Source of the DNA: Bradyrhizobium australiense
GTDB lineage: Bacteria > Pseudomonadota > Alphaproteobacteria > Rhizobiales > Xanthobacteraceae
Direction of reading: 5' to 3'
DNA length: 64,000 nucleotides
Assembly (NCBI RefSeq): GCF_013114825.1
Contig: NZ_JAAVLX010000003.1
Location: 930,001-994,000, forward strand
The notes below the pieces were generated by a model. That model worked only from the letters and a program-made list of their open reading frames with translations, made no database searches and was not told the DNA's origin. Below are positions 25,884-35,163 of this stretch, in pieces; the first letter of the stretch is position 1, and each line of letters starts with the position of its first letter. A program made the position numbers and the translations under genes.

Positions 25884-27606
25884 TCTGCAGCGCCAGATAC
25901 TTTGAGCCGATGCGGCATTGTGCAAGGCCGCCGGCGATCAGCCACAGGCCGGGCTGGCCGGTCCGCTTATACATGTTGCGCAGTTCCTGCTCCTCGCCAA
26001 ATCCCCAGATCGTCCCGACGCGCTTCTCGACCGCCTCGCCGAACAGTTTTCGCACCAGCTCTTCCTGGCGCTTGTAGCCGGTTGCGAGAACGACGAGGTC
26101 GGCGGCAATGGTCTCACCGTCCTTCATCTTGGCGCCTGCCGCCGTGAACGTATCGAGCTCGGCGAATTGCTTGAGCGCGATGTCGCCCTTGATGATGAGA
26201 TCGGAGCAGCCGACATTGAAATAATAGCCACCGCCGCGGGTGAGGTATTTGAACTGCCAGCCGGTGTTGTCCTCGCCGAAATCGAGCTTGAAGCCGACGC
26301 GCGACAGACCTTCGAGCAATTCCGTGTCGAGCGCCTTGGATTTCTCAGCGGTCAACGCATGGCTCTTGCGTGCCAGCTTGAGCGGCATCGAGGTCACGAT
26401 CAGGTCGTTATCCTCCAGCGTGCCTTCGTTGTAGGGCGCGTAGACCAGTTGTGCCGAAGGCTCGATGCTGACGACCAATGTGGAGGAGCGCTGGAACAGC
26501 GTGACATGAGCGCCGCTCGAATGCAGGTCCTGCGCGATATCGTGGCCGCTATTGCCAGTACCGATCACGATGGCGCGCTTGCCCTTCCAGTTCTCGCCGT
26601 CATCATACTGGCTGGAGTGCATCACCTTGCCGGCAAAATCCTTTAGTCCCGGGATATTAGGCACGCTCGGGATGCCGCTAACGCCGGTCGCCAGCACGAC
26701 ATGGCGCGGATGCATGATGCGCCCAGCGCCGGCGCGACGTAGCGTCACTGTCCAGCGGCCTTCCTGCTCGTCATAGCTGCCGCCCTCGAACTCGGTCTCG
26801 GTCCAGAAGTTGAGCTCCATCGCCTCCACGTAAGCCTCGAACCAGTTGGCGAGCTTGTCCTTCGGAATATAGGTCGGCCAGTTCGGCGGGAAGTGCAGAT
26901 AGGGCAGATGGTTGACCTGCACCTGGTTATGCAGCGTCAGCGCGTGATAGCGCTTGCGCCAATTGTCGCCGATGCGTTTTTCCCGATCGACGATCAGCGT
27001 ATCGACGTTCAACTGCTTCAGCCGCGCGGCAATGGAGAGCCCGGATTGCCCGCCGCCGATGACGAGGACGGTCGGGTCGCGGTCGGCATAGCCGGCGGAA
27101 GCCTTGCGCAGGTCGAGCCAGTTCGGCCCACGAAAATCCCGCGAATAGGCGTTGCCGCGCGGCCGATCGACCCCGAGTTGTTCCTCAAAACCCTTGAGTT
27201 CGCCAAGTTCGGTCAGCAGCGTCCAGGCTTTCAGCCGGTTGCCGTCGTCCGCATCCGGGATCAGGCGGATGATGCCGTTGCCTCGCCCGACCCTGGTTTC
27301 GAATTTGAAGATCGCCTCGATGGCGTTGGTGCCGGCCCGCATCACCTTGCGCGGCGCAGCGCGATCGGGAGCGATCGCGAAGCGCGTGGGAGCCATGCGG
27401 CAGGCCAGCGGCGGAAGGGCTTCCAGAATCGCGTCGGCGCCATTCAGCGTCTGAATATTCCAGCTCAGCGCCAGCACGTCGCGCCAGTAGCTGTCGGGAT
27501 GGAACAGCGTCTTCAGCAGCTCGTCGTCAGGTTTTCCGAGCGCTTCCTCAAACTGCCCAAGCCAAGTGTCGGCGGCTACCGAGCTGTCGTCCGTCCTGTC
27601 GAGCAT
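25843..27606 (-). CDS. flavin-containing monooxygenase with N-terminal NTF2-like domain
   Basis: Predicted 587 residues. An N-terminal cone-shaped domain occupies about 10-140. The FAD Rossmann motif VLVIGGGQSGLSIAARL lies near 180, and the class B monooxygenase region near VNHLPYLHFPPNWPTY. The NADPH Rossmann motif AIVIGTGNSGHDIAQDL is near 350, and ATGYKRQ near 510 is the C-terminal FMO/BVMO hallmark. It probably oxygenates a ketone, amine or sulfide using NADPH and O2; the substrate is unknown. Its last 41 bases are antisense to the end of the DUF3280 gene. Confidence 0.88.
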   Translation of the reverse strand: MLDRTDDSSVAADTWLGQFEEALGKPDDELLKTLFHPDSYWRDVLALSWNIQTLNGADAILEALPPLACRMAPTRFAIAPDRAAPRKVMRAGTNAIEAIFKFETRVGRGNGIIRLIPDADDGNRLKAWTLLTELGELKGFEEQLGVDRPRGNAYSRDFRGPNWLDLRKASAGYADRDPTVLVIGGGQSGLSIAARLKQLNVDTLIVDREKRIGDNWRKRYHALTLHNQVQVNHLPYLHFPPNWPTYIPKDKLANWFEAYVEAMELNFWTETEFEGGSYDEQEGRWTVTLRRAGAGRIMHPRHVVLATGVSGIPSVPNIPGLKDFAGKVMHSSQYDDGENWKGKRAIVIGTGNSGHDIAQDLHSSGAHVTLFQRSSTLVVSIEPSAQLVYAPYNEGTLEDNDLIVTSMPLKLARKSHALTAEKSKALDTELLEGLSRVGFKLDFGEDNTGWQFKYLTRGGGYYFNVGCSDLIIKGDIALKQFAELDTFTAAGAKMKDGETIAADLVVLATGYKRQEELVRKLFGEAVEKRVGTIWGFGEEQELRNMYKRTGQPGLWLIAGGLAQCRIGSKYLALQIKAIEEGLLPRGA

Positions 27607-27711
27607 GGGCGTTTCCCATCACCGGCCGTCTTCGCGGCGTTTTCCCTGTACCGGAGCCTATACCCATTACGGACGGCGCTGGAAGAGAGGCATCCAACCA
27701 CGCTGGCCGAT

Positions 27712-28260
27712 CTAGCTTCGCCGGTTGCGGCGTTCCGATCGTCCAGGCCTCGCATTCTGCTGAAGTTTTTGAGGTTTCGGTGTTTCGAGGTGCTGGAGAG
27801 GCAATGGTGCTCCAGCTTTGAGGGTCTGGATTGCAATATTGCTGCGTACCTCGCGCACGATTGGCAGGTTGAGGAGCTTGCCCACCAGAAAGCGCTGATA
27901 GTCGGCTAGATCAGGCACGACGACTTCGAGGAAATAGTCGGCTTCGCCGGAGACGAGGTGGCACGCGATAATCTCGGGCATCGCCACGACGGCCTTCTCG
28001 AACTGCAGCGCGCGTTCGTTGGCATGCCCTTCGATTTTCACTCCGAGAAACACCGAAAAGCCAAGCCCGATGCGGTCGCGCCGCAACGCTGCCCGGTAAC
28101 CTTCAATATACCCGCTACGCTCCAGTCGCTTGACGCGACGCAAACACGGTGAAGGCGACAAGCCGATCTTGTCGGCCAGCTCGACATTGGTCAGACGGCC
28201 GTTGGCCTGCAGCTCGGCCACGATGCGGCGGTCAATTGGATCCAGGTCTGCATTTGGCAT
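27712..28260 (-). CDS. Lrp/AsnC-family transcriptional regulator
   Basis: The 182-residue protein has an N-terminal HTH with LDPIDRRIVAELQANGRLTNVELADKIGLSPSPCLRRVKRLE and a C-terminal RAM domain with VVAMPEIIACHLVSGEADYFLEVVVPDL. It is longer than the usual 150-165 because of a basic tail (QNARPGRSERRNRRS). The ATG at 28260 gives the standard start; the frame is open further upstream to 28617 but that part is not family-like. It is divergent from the NTF2-like gene, with 132 bases between them. Confidence 0.9.
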   Translation of the reverse strand: MPNADLDPIDRRIVAELQANGRLTNVELADKIGLSPSPCLRRVKRLERSGYIEGYRAALRRDRIGLGFSVFLGVKIEGHANERALQFEKAVVAMPEIIACHLVSGEADYFLEVVVPDLADYQRFLVGKLLNLPIVREVRSNIAIQTLKAGAPLPLQHLETPKPQKLQQNARPGRSERRNRRS

Positions 28261-28392
28261 ATCGACGCAAACATATAGCTGAGAAGAGCACAGAATTGCG
28301 CAACTTTCCTCGAAATTGGCACAGTTAGCAAGGACCTGCCTCGGCATCTTATGGCACGGTGACGGCTCAACCCCACGAATCGAGCGAGCCAG

Positions 28393-28800
28393 ATGTCCGA
28401 CCATGCCAATTACCAGTCTCTCTTTGAGGCGGTGGAGCGCTACTTCGATCTGATGTTTGATGGTGACGTATCTCGCTTCGACGCGGTATTTGCGCCAAGT
28501 GCCCAATTGCACGGATTGCGAGATGGAAATTTGCGTCGCTTGTCGGCGCAGGAATTCAAGAACGCGCTGGCTGCCGGGCCATCGCCCAAATCGAAGGAGG
28601 CGCCGCGTCTGCAGCAACTGTTGCTGGTGGATTTTGCATCCCCCACGCAGGCGTTAGTCAAGGTTCGCGTCCGGATCGATACGCTTCTCTATCTCGATTA
28701 CCTGCTATTTCATCGCATCGACGACGCCTGGCTGATCACGGCCAAGTCGTTCCATGTTGAGCAAACATACGCGCCGGACGAACCGATGCTTCGAGCATGA
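28393..28800 (+). CDS. NTF2-like / putative lumazine-binding family protein
   Basis: The 135-residue protein shows LFEAVERYFDLMFDGDVSRFDAVFAPSAQL, the first helix and strand of this NTF2-like family. QALVKVRVRIDTLLYLDYL and the closing WLITAKSFHVEQ follow. No catalytic residue can be assigned. The divergent Lrp/AsnC regulator, with 132 bases between starts, is a candidate controller. The gene converges on the DUF2855 gene with a 32-base gap. Confidence 0.78.
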   Translation: MSDHANYQSLFEAVERYFDLMFDGDVSRFDAVFAPSAQLHGLRDGNLRRLSAQEFKNALAAGPSPKSKEAPRLQQLLLVDFASPTQALVKVRVRIDTLLYLDYLLFHRIDDAWLITAKSFHVEQTYAPDEPMLRA

Positions 28801-28832
28801 TTGGCCAAGCTAGCCGCCTTCACGCCGCGCTG

Positions 28833-29915
28833 TCATGCCAGCGACAGGATCAGCCCCTGATCCGGTGGCACGCGGCCGTTGAGGGTATTGAGATAGGCGC
28901 GTTGAACTGCCGCAGGTCCATGGTTCTCGATCACCTTCATCCAGCGTTCCAGGTTCGGAACGAAGCCGGACCACGCGGCACCAAAACGCATGTCGACGCC
29001 GCCCCTGGCGCGCTTGCGGATATGATCCGGCGCGAAGAAAAATTGCGGTTTGGCGCCCGGCAGTGCCTGCGCCGGTTCATCGGGCGATGACTTGCGATGC
29101 GTGAGCCCGATGATTCCGCTATACTTCATTTGCTCGCCGAAGTGCCCGTGCAGCGTCGCACGTAATGGGCTGTTGCCGGCCATGTCGACATACACGACCG
29201 CGGAATTTGTCGGCAGCGAGCCTATATCTTCATAGGTCACGACCTCGTCGTAGCAGCCAAGCGATTTGACGAAGGATGTGTTGCCCGCCGAGGTCAAGCC
29301 GATCGTCTTGATGCCGTTGCTCCTCGCATGCAGAAGGTGCGCTAGCCCGTAAGCGGTCTTGCTGGAAGCCGAGGACAGCATCACGCTTTTCGCGCCATAA
29401 AATTCGTTCTCGGCGAGAAAGTCATCAACCAGGAACGACAGCATGAACAAGGGGCGCAGCAGCGCCTGATAGTCGCCCTGTCTGCCTGCGAACGCCGGAT
29501 CGCCGCTGACCCGCGCATACGCATTATAGACCGGCGCCACGCCTTGGCGGTGCGCGGCAGCATCGCGCAGGCCGCGCTTGCTGATATCGGCGGCCTCGAT
29601 GACGAGATGCGTCGCCATCGGAAAGTAGCCGAACAGGGTTTCGCCCTCGGCAATCCCGGGATGCTTTGAGGCAATCACCTTGCCAAATCCCCATACCGGA
29701 ACGTTGCCGAAACCTTCAGGCGCCGGAAACAGCTGCCAATACTTCAGATGATCGCCGAGCACGGCATAGGTAATATTGTTGGCGGTGAAGGCGAAGCGCG
29801 TCACCTTCACCAGCAGCGCCTCGTCAGGCAGCGCGGCCGCGTCGGGCAGTGGCCTTTCGATCACCTTGCATTGCTGCAGATCGTTGCGGGCGACGACAAA
29901 GTCGGTGGCTTGCAT
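28833..29915 (-). CDS. DUF2855 family protein (MDR-like)
   Basis: The 360-residue protein shows the arrangement of medium-chain dehydrogenase/quinone reductases: an N-terminal beta domain with LLVKVTRFAFTANNITYAVLGD and a central Rossmann-like part with SVMLSSASSKTAYGLAHLL and KTIGLTSAGNTSFVKSLGCYDEVVTYED. It lacks the usual GxGxxG and zinc ligands, which is normal for DUF2855. It may bind NADPH in reduced form; activity is not established for the family. Confidence 0.82.
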   Translation of the reverse strand: MQATDFVVARNDLQQCKVIERPLPDAAALPDEALLVKVTRFAFTANNITYAVLGDHLKYWQLFPAPEGFGNVPVWGFGKVIASKHPGIAEGETLFGYFPMATHLVIEAADISKRGLRDAAAHRQGVAPVYNAYARVSGDPAFAGRQGDYQALLRPLFMLSFLVDDFLAENEFYGAKSVMLSSASSKTAYGLAHLLHARSNGIKTIGLTSAGNTSFVKSLGCYDEVVTYEDIGSLPTNSAVVYVDMAGNSPLRATLHGHFGEQMKYSGIIGLTHRKSSPDEPAQALPGAKPQFFFAPDHIRKRARGGVDMRFGAAWSGFVPNLERWMKVIENHGPAAVQRAYLNTLNGRVPPDQGLILSLA

Positions 29916-30025
29916 GGTCTCGATCCCTGCGCTTTACGTGCAGCAATCTTTGCGCCGTCCGATGACCGTTTTGCAACAGCGATGATGTTTAAAACACTGT
30001 TCGATTTCATGTCGGAATGCCTCGC

Positions 30026-30110
30026 CGTCATTGCGAGCGAAGCGAAGCAATCCATCTCGCCATGTAAGGGAGAGAATGATTGCTTCGTCGCTACGCTTCT
30101 CGCAATGACG
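30026..30110. repeat. palindromic intergenic repeat, family A copy 1
   Basis: CGTCATTGCGAGCGAAGCGA at the left arm and its inverse (TCGCTACGCTTCTCGCAATGACG) at the right form a long imperfect hairpin over 85 bases. A second copy lies at 49910-49993. It is a REP-type dispersed element. Confidence 0.85.
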
Positions 30111-30133
30111 TGGAGGGTGCAGAGGGCGAACCC

Positions 30134-31663
30134 TCACCCAATCGCGCGCAGTCTACCCTCGGCATACATATCGCGCAGCTTACGCTTGAAGATCTTGCCG
30201 GTGGCTTCGCGCGGCATCGCGTCCATGAACTGGATGTCCTTCGGCACCTTGAAATTGGCGAGGCGTCCGCGCAAGAATTCCTGCACCGCGGCGGGCGACA
30301 GCGCCGCATTCGCCTCCGGCTCGATGCAGGCGAACAACCGCTCGCCGAATTCGTCGTCGGGGACACCGAATACCGCGCAGTCGCGCACGCCGTCCATGCC
30401 GATCAGGGCATTCTCGATCTCTGCCGGATAGATGTTGACCCCGCCGGAGATCACCATGTCGCGCTTGCGGTCGCACAGGAACAGATAGCCGTCTTCGTCG
30501 AGGTAGCCGACGTCGCCGACGCTGACGAGGCCCTCGCGCCCGGCCTCGGCCCGCGCCTCGGCTTTGCCGTGATAGTCGAAATCCGGCACGGAAGTTTGCC
30601 GCATGAAGATCTCGCCGGGTTCGCCAACGCCGCAAAGCGAACCGTCGGGGCGGAATATCTTGACGATCCCGCCCTCGATGGCGCGGCCGACGGTGCCGGG
30701 TTTTGCGAGTGCCTCTTCGGCGGAATGCCACACCGGAATGCCGGTTTCGGTCGAGCCGAAATATTCGTTGATGACAGGCCCCCACCACTCGATCATGGCG
30801 CGCTTGACCTGCGGCGGGCAGGGCGCAGCACCGTGCACGACGAAGCGCAGCGACGACAGATCATAACGGCGCTTCACTTCATCCGGCAGCCGCAGCAGGC
30901 GGACAAACATCGTGGGCACCATGTGCATGTGGGTCACACGGTGACGCTCGATCAATTGCAGCATGTCTTCGGGATCGAAGCGCGGTTCGAGCACGATTTT
31001 GCAGCCGCTGCGGAACGCCAGCATGCCGTAGGAGTTCGGCGCCGAATGGTACATCGGGCCGTTCATGAGAATGACCTGGTCCCGGTTCGGCTTGACGCCA
31101 TAGGCGATGCCGACGCGCGCGGAAGCCGCGGCCTGTTCCGGCGTCATCGGCTTGCGCCGCACGCCCTTGGGCAGGCCGGTGGTGCCCGAGGTATAGAACA
31201 TCGGCGCGCTGCCGATCGGCGCTTCCTGCGACGGTGCGTGCGTGTCGCGCCAGCGGTCCCAATCCGTCATAGCGTCGGGAACTTGCGTCAGCGACGGCGC
31301 AACGTGGAAGGCTGCGGCGATTTCCGGCGGCGTTGCCATCACCAATAGCCTGATATCGGCGGGCAGGCCGTCCGTGATCTGCGGCAGCAGGTCGGCATGG
31401 CAGACCAGGATTTTGGCGCCGCTGTCGGCCAGGATGTAGGCGACCTCCTCGGCCTTGAGATGCCAGTTGATCGGCACCACGGGGCTGCCCAGTGCGGCTG
31501 CGCCGCCCGAGACTTCGAAGAACGCAAAATCGTTGCGCAGCATCATGCCGACGGGCGTGCCGCCGCTCACGCCGAGCGCCTTGAAGCCTGTCGCCGCCCG
31601 CGCGATACGAGCGCGGGTGTCGGAGTAGCTGATTTGGCGTTCGCCGCTGATGATCGACGTCAA
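30134..31663 (-). CDS. acyl-CoA synthetase (AMP-forming)
   Basis: About 509 residues with the ANL motifs FYTSGTTGLPKG (A3), NEYFGSTETG (A5), GDVGYLDEDGYLFLCDRKRDM (A7/A8), GVNIYPAEIE, and the catalytic Lys in ATGKIFKRKL. The start is the TTG at 31663, directly after a strong GAGGAGG; no suitable ATG exists and the frame upstream is the shifted reading of the solute-binding gene. It is the third gene of a minus-strand operon behind the nitronate monooxygenase and a branched-chain-type solute-binding protein. The operon may import and activate an organic acid; that is inference. Confidence 0.87.
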   Translation of the reverse strand: MTSIISGERQISYSDTRARIARAATGFKALGVSGGTPVGMMLRNDFAFFEVSGGAAALGSPVVPINWHLKAEEVAYILADSGAKILVCHADLLPQITDGLPADIRLLVMATPPEIAAAFHVAPSLTQVPDAMTDWDRWRDTHAPSQEAPIGSAPMFYTSGTTGLPKGVRRKPMTPEQAAASARVGIAYGVKPNRDQVILMNGPMYHSAPNSYGMLAFRSGCKIVLEPRFDPEDMLQLIERHRVTHMHMVPTMFVRLLRLPDEVKRRYDLSSLRFVVHGAAPCPPQVKRAMIEWWGPVINEYFGSTETGIPVWHSAEEALAKPGTVGRAIEGGIVKIFRPDGSLCGVGEPGEIFMRQTSVPDFDYHGKAEARAEAGREGLVSVGDVGYLDEDGYLFLCDRKRDMVISGGVNIYPAEIENALIGMDGVRDCAVFGVPDDEFGERLFACIEPEANAALSPAAVQEFLRGRLANFKVPKDIQFMDAMPREATGKIFKRKLRDMYAEGRLRAIG

Positions 31664-31692
31664 TTCTTCCTCCTCGGTCGCGGCCGCAAGCC

Positions 31693-32877
31693 CTAGCGGT
31701 CGTCCAGAATTTCGCCGAAGCCGACCCAACTCTTGCCGTCGAAGCGCCGCAGCCGCAATTGCTGGAACGGCAAGTAGTCCTCGGCACCGGTCGACACGGT
31801 CATGCCCGGCAGCAGCAGCGGTAACTGCACGTCGCGCAGCGACGCCGCCTGTTTCATGATGTTGGCGCGGCTGAAATCGCCCTTGCAAGCGATCAGGACC
31901 TTCACCATGAGGCTCGCATAGTGATAGCCGGCAGCGTAGTTCGAATTGCTCAGATCTGCATTGGGCAGATACTGCTTCATAAAGGCGAAATACTCCTTGG
32001 CGCCCTCGTCCTTGGCCCATTGCACGTCGAGCGTGTCCTTCGTGTTGCTGGACGAGATCAGGCCGACTGCATTTTCCAGGCCGGCCGGCTCCAGGAACGA
32101 GATTGACGAAGCCGAGGTCGGCACGAAGAACAGGTCCGGCTTCCAGTTGATCTCGGCGACGCCCTTGATCATCTGCGAGGTGAACTTGCCGAGCACCACG
32201 CCGAACAGCACATTGGCGCCGGAAGCCTTCAGCGTCGCAAGCTGCGAACTGATGGTCGGCGCGCTGGTCTCGTAGCTGGCTTCCGATACGATCATGCTTG
32301 CGGCCTTGTCGCCCAGCCCGCGCTTGAATCCGGCGACATAGTCGCGGCCGAAATCGTCGTTTTGCGCGAGAATGGCGATCTTTGCGTCAGGCTTGGCCTC
32401 CAGGACATGCTTGGCATAGACCACGCCTTCGGACTGATAGGCGGCCATTCCCGGCATGGTCCAGGGAAAATTCTTCGGATCGGCCCATTTGGTCGCGCCG
32501 CTGAGCACGAAGAGCTGCGGCACCTTCTTGCTGTTGAGATAGCGATGCACCGCGTTGTTGGTGGCGGTCCCGAGCGAGCCGAACATCAACAGCACCTCTT
32601 CCTGCTCGACCAGCTTGCGCGTCTGCTCCACTGTTTTCGGCGGGGAGTACGCATCGTCGAGGCTGATGAACTTGATCTTGTGACCGTTGATGCCGCCTTC
32701 GGCATTGATCTTCTCGAAATAGGCTTCCTGGGCCCGGCCGATGATGCCGAATCCGGAGGCCGGGCCGCTGTAGGGCAACGTCTGGCCGATGCGGATTTCG
32801 CCCTTATCGTCGGCGAGTGCCGCGGCGCTCCCCAGCAGCGCCAGCGCGATCGTCAATACAGGTCGTGATAACCTCAT
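31693..32877 (-). CDS. ABC transporter substrate-binding protein (branched-chain amino acid / Peripla_BP_6 type)
   Basis: The 394-residue protein has a signal peptide (MRLSRPVLTIALALLGSAAALA). A type I periplasmic-binding fold follows: IRIGQTLPYSGPASGFGIIG, VLLMFGSLGTATNNAVHRYL, KIAILAQNDDFGRDYVAGFK. The LivK-like family binds amino acids, but many rhizobial members bind aromatic or aliphatic acids. No permease or ATPase gene is adjacent, so it must use a distant transporter or act otherwise. It is 29 bases upstream of the acyl-CoA synthetase and 46 downstream of the nitronate monooxygenase. Confidence 0.9.
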   Translation of the reverse strand: MRLSRPVLTIALALLGSAAALADDKGEIRIGQTLPYSGPASGFGIIGRAQEAYFEKINAEGGINGHKIKFISLDDAYSPPKTVEQTRKLVEQEEVLLMFGSLGTATNNAVHRYLNSKKVPQLFVLSGATKWADPKNFPWTMPGMAAYQSEGVVYAKHVLEAKPDAKIAILAQNDDFGRDYVAGFKRGLGDKAASMIVSEASYETSAPTISSQLATLKASGANVLFGVVLGKFTSQMIKGVAEINWKPDLFFVPTSASSISFLEPAGLENAVGLISSSNTKDTLDVQWAKDEGAKEYFAFMKQYLPNADLSNSNYAAGYHYASLMVKVLIACKGDFSRANIMKQAASLRDVQLPLLLPGMTVSTGAEDYLPFQQLRLRRFDGKSWVGFGEILDDR

Positions 32878-32923
32878 GTTTCCGTCCCTCCATTGTTTCT
32901 TGTTGGCTTGATTTCGTGCGTCT

Positions 32924-33901
32924 TCAGGAAGCGCGCGCCCGCCTGAGAAATTCGCCGCTTGCGTCGGCGAATTCGCACCTAAGCCGCTCCACCAGCTCTG
33001 CGACCGGCGGTGTATCCGCGATCTGGCCGATGCCTTGGCCGGAGCCCCAGATGTCGCGCCATGCCTTGGACTTCATGTTGCCGCCGGAGCCGAAGTTCAT
33101 CTTCGATTTGTCGGCAACAGGCAGATTGTTCGGATCGAGTCCGGCGGCAGCGATGGAAGGGCCGAGATAGTTGCCGTGTACGCCGGTGAACAGGTTGGAA
33201 TAGACGATGTCATGCGCGGCGTGTTCGATCAGCGCGGCTTTATAGGCCGGATCGGCATTGGCTTCGGCGGTGGCGATAAAGCGGGTGCCCATGTACGCCA
33301 TGTCGGCCCCGAGCGCGAGCGCGGATGCAATGCCCCAGCCGTCGGAGATCGCGCCTGACAAGAGGACGGTGCCCTTGAACCACTGCTTCACCTCGCGCAG
33401 CAGCGCGAACGGCGACAGCGTGCCGGCATGGCCGCCGGCGCCGGCGCAAACCAGGATCAGGCCGTCCACGCCATGCTCGGCCGCTTTTCGCGCATGCTTG
33501 ACGTTGATCACGTCGTGGAACACCACGCCACCATAGGAATGCGCGGCGTCGACGATTTCGATCGGTGGGCGCAGGGAGGTGATGATGACCGGCACCTTGT
33601 GCTTCACGCAAGTTTCCATGTCCTTCATCAGCCGGTCGTTGGACGAATGGCAGATCTGGTTGACCGCGTAGGGCGCGACCTTCTTGTCCGGATGCAGCGC
33701 CTTGTATTCGCCGAGCTCGTTCTCGATTCGGCTCAGCCATTCGTCGAGTTTTTCGACGGGACGCGCGTTCAGCGCCGGGAACGAGCCGACGATGCCGGCT
33801 TTGCATTGCGCGATCACGAGCTCGGGCCCGGAAACGATGAACAGCGGCGAACCGACCACGGGCAGTTCGAGCGAATTGGCAAGCGAAGCAGGCAACGGCA
33901 T
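32924..33901 (-). CDS. nitronate monooxygenase-type FMN oxidoreductase
   Basis: The 325-residue TIM barrel of the NMO/2-nitropropane dioxygenase family shows LPVVGSPLFIVSGPELVIAQ and IVGSFPALNARP. FMN-site segments are GLILVCAGAGGHAG, VLLSGAISDGWGIASALALGADMAYMGTRF and the SGQGIGQI end. The family oxidises alkyl nitronates or acts as an enoyl reductase-like enzyme. GGGAGAG precedes the ATG at 33901. It is the first gene of a three-gene operon; a LysR gene faces it across 211 bases that include a perfect palindrome. Confidence 0.88.
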   Translation of the reverse strand: MPLPASLANSLELPVVGSPLFIVSGPELVIAQCKAGIVGSFPALNARPVEKLDEWLSRIENELGEYKALHPDKKVAPYAVNQICHSSNDRLMKDMETCVKHKVPVIITSLRPPIEIVDAAHSYGGVVFHDVINVKHARKAAEHGVDGLILVCAGAGGHAGTLSPFALLREVKQWFKGTVLLSGAISDGWGIASALALGADMAYMGTRFIATAEANADPAYKAALIEHAAHDIVYSNLFTGVHGNYLGPSIAAAGLDPNNLPVADKSKMNFGSGGNMKSKAWRDIWGSGQGIGQIADTPPVAELVERLRCEFADASGEFLRRARAS

Positions 33902-34043
33902 TCGGTCTCTCCCTTGCAACGCAAAGCCGGCGGTGCCGGGAACGCGTCGATTAATGTTGATTTGAAAGCGCCGGGCCGGGCGGAGCTGCGGGCCGAGCGC
34001 TATTATATTGGGGTCCATTATAGGGCTGGACGGCACGCCCCGG

Positions 34044-34061
34044 CTGTTCAATATTGAACAG
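34044..34061. promoter_or_regulatory. perfect 18-base palindrome, candidate operator
   Basis: CTGTTCAATATTGAACAG is a perfect inverted repeat. It lies 52 bases before the LysR start and 142 before the nitronate monooxygenase start, the place expected for a LysR-family binding site. Which regulator binds it is inference. Confidence 0.55.
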
Positions 34062-34112
34062 GTAATCAGTCAGAAATAAACAGCACGCCGCGAGATTGGG
34101 GGCGAGGAGCTG

Positions 34113-35000
34113 ATGGATTGGGAGCTATGCAAGACCTTCGTCGCGGTGGCTGAGACCCGCAGCTTCGCGGCGGCCGCGCGCCGCTTGCGCTCCAGCCATC
34201 CGACGGTTGGGCGCAAGATCGCCGAACTGGAAGGCCAGCTCGGCATTCCCTTGTTCGCCCGATCCAACGAAGGTCTTTCACTGACCTCGCACGGACAGAA
34301 ATTTCGCGAGCATGTCGATGCGATGGCGGCGGCGGCGTTGCGCGCCGAGGCCGCGGTCTCGGCGGCGGGCGTGCAGGCCCGCGGCGTGGTCAAGCTGTCG
34401 ATTGGGGCGACACTGGCCTCGCACTGGCTGATGCCCAGGCTCGGGCCGTTCCTGCGCAAGCACGACCACATCCAGCTCGAGATCATCACCCATCCGTATC
34501 CGGCGAGCGTCCGCCGCCGCGAGGCCGATGTCGTGCTGCGCCCCGTCGATAGTGGCGAGGAGAACCTGATCGGCCGCAAGATCGGCCGCCTCGGCACCGG
34601 CTTTTACGCCTCGCGCGACTACGCCGCGCGGCGGCGCCTGCCTGAGCGGCGCGACGAATGGAAGGGTCACAGCGTCATCGGCTTTGCCGACCGGCTGTCG
34701 AACGAGCGGCTGGCGCGCTGGAGCGACGCGATTACGCGGCAGGGCTCGATGGTGATGCGCTGCTCGTCGCAAGGCGACATGCTCGCCGCCGCACGCGCCG
34801 GTCTCGGAATTTCAACGCTGTCCTGCTTCGTGGCCGCCGCCTATCCGGAACTGGTTCGCGTCGCCCCGCAAAAACTCGTCAGCGTGGCCGATCTCTGGCT
34901 GCTGGCGCATCCGGATCTCGTCGACCTGCCTGCCGTGCGCGCCGTGATCGATTTCGTCAGGGGCTCCGCGCGGGAAGACCGGATGCGGCTGAGGGGGTAG
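34113..35000 (+). CDS. LysR-family transcriptional regulator
   Basis: The 295-residue protein has an N-terminal winged helix (LCKTFVAVAETRSFAAAARRLRSSHPTVGRKIAELEGQLGIPLFAR, residues 5-50). The C-terminal periplasmic-binding-like effector domain starts near GVVKLSIGATLASHWLMPRL. It is divergent from the nitronate monooxygenase / binding protein / acyl-CoA synthetase operon and is its likely controller. The effector is unknown. The 3' end converges on the AlkA-type gene with a palindromic repeat between. Confidence 0.9.
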   Translation: MDWELCKTFVAVAETRSFAAAARRLRSSHPTVGRKIAELEGQLGIPLFARSNEGLSLTSHGQKFREHVDAMAAAALRAEAAVSAAGVQARGVVKLSIGATLASHWLMPRLGPFLRKHDHIQLEIITHPYPASVRRREADVVLRPVDSGEENLIGRKIGRLGTGFYASRDYAARRRLPERRDEWKGHSVIGFADRLSNERLARWSDAITRQGSMVMRCSSQGDMLAAARAGLGISTLSCFVAAAYPELVRVAPQKLVSVADLWLLAHPDLVDLPAVRAVIDFVRGSAREDRMRLRG

Positions 35001-35034
35001 AACAACGAAAGATGGGGCTGCACGACCGGTCTCC

Positions 35035-35161
35035 GTTCCCCGGACGCAGCGCAGCACGCAATGATGCGCTGCTGAGCCGGGATCCATGAGGCATGGCACG
35101 CAATGAGATAGGTTCCGGCTCTGCGGAGCAGCGCTATGCGCTGCACCGCGTCCGGGACACG
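35035..35161. repeat. palindromic intergenic repeat, family E
   Basis: TTCCCCGGACGCAGCGCAGCA at the left is partly inverse to GCGCTGCACCGCGTCCGGGA at the right. A further inner pair of GCGCTGC/GCAGCGC arms lies between them. The element fills the gap between the convergent LysR and glycosylase genes. It resembles a dispersed element of Bradyrhizobium intergenic DNA; only this copy is in the window. Confidence 0.6.
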
Positions 35162-35163
35162 AT

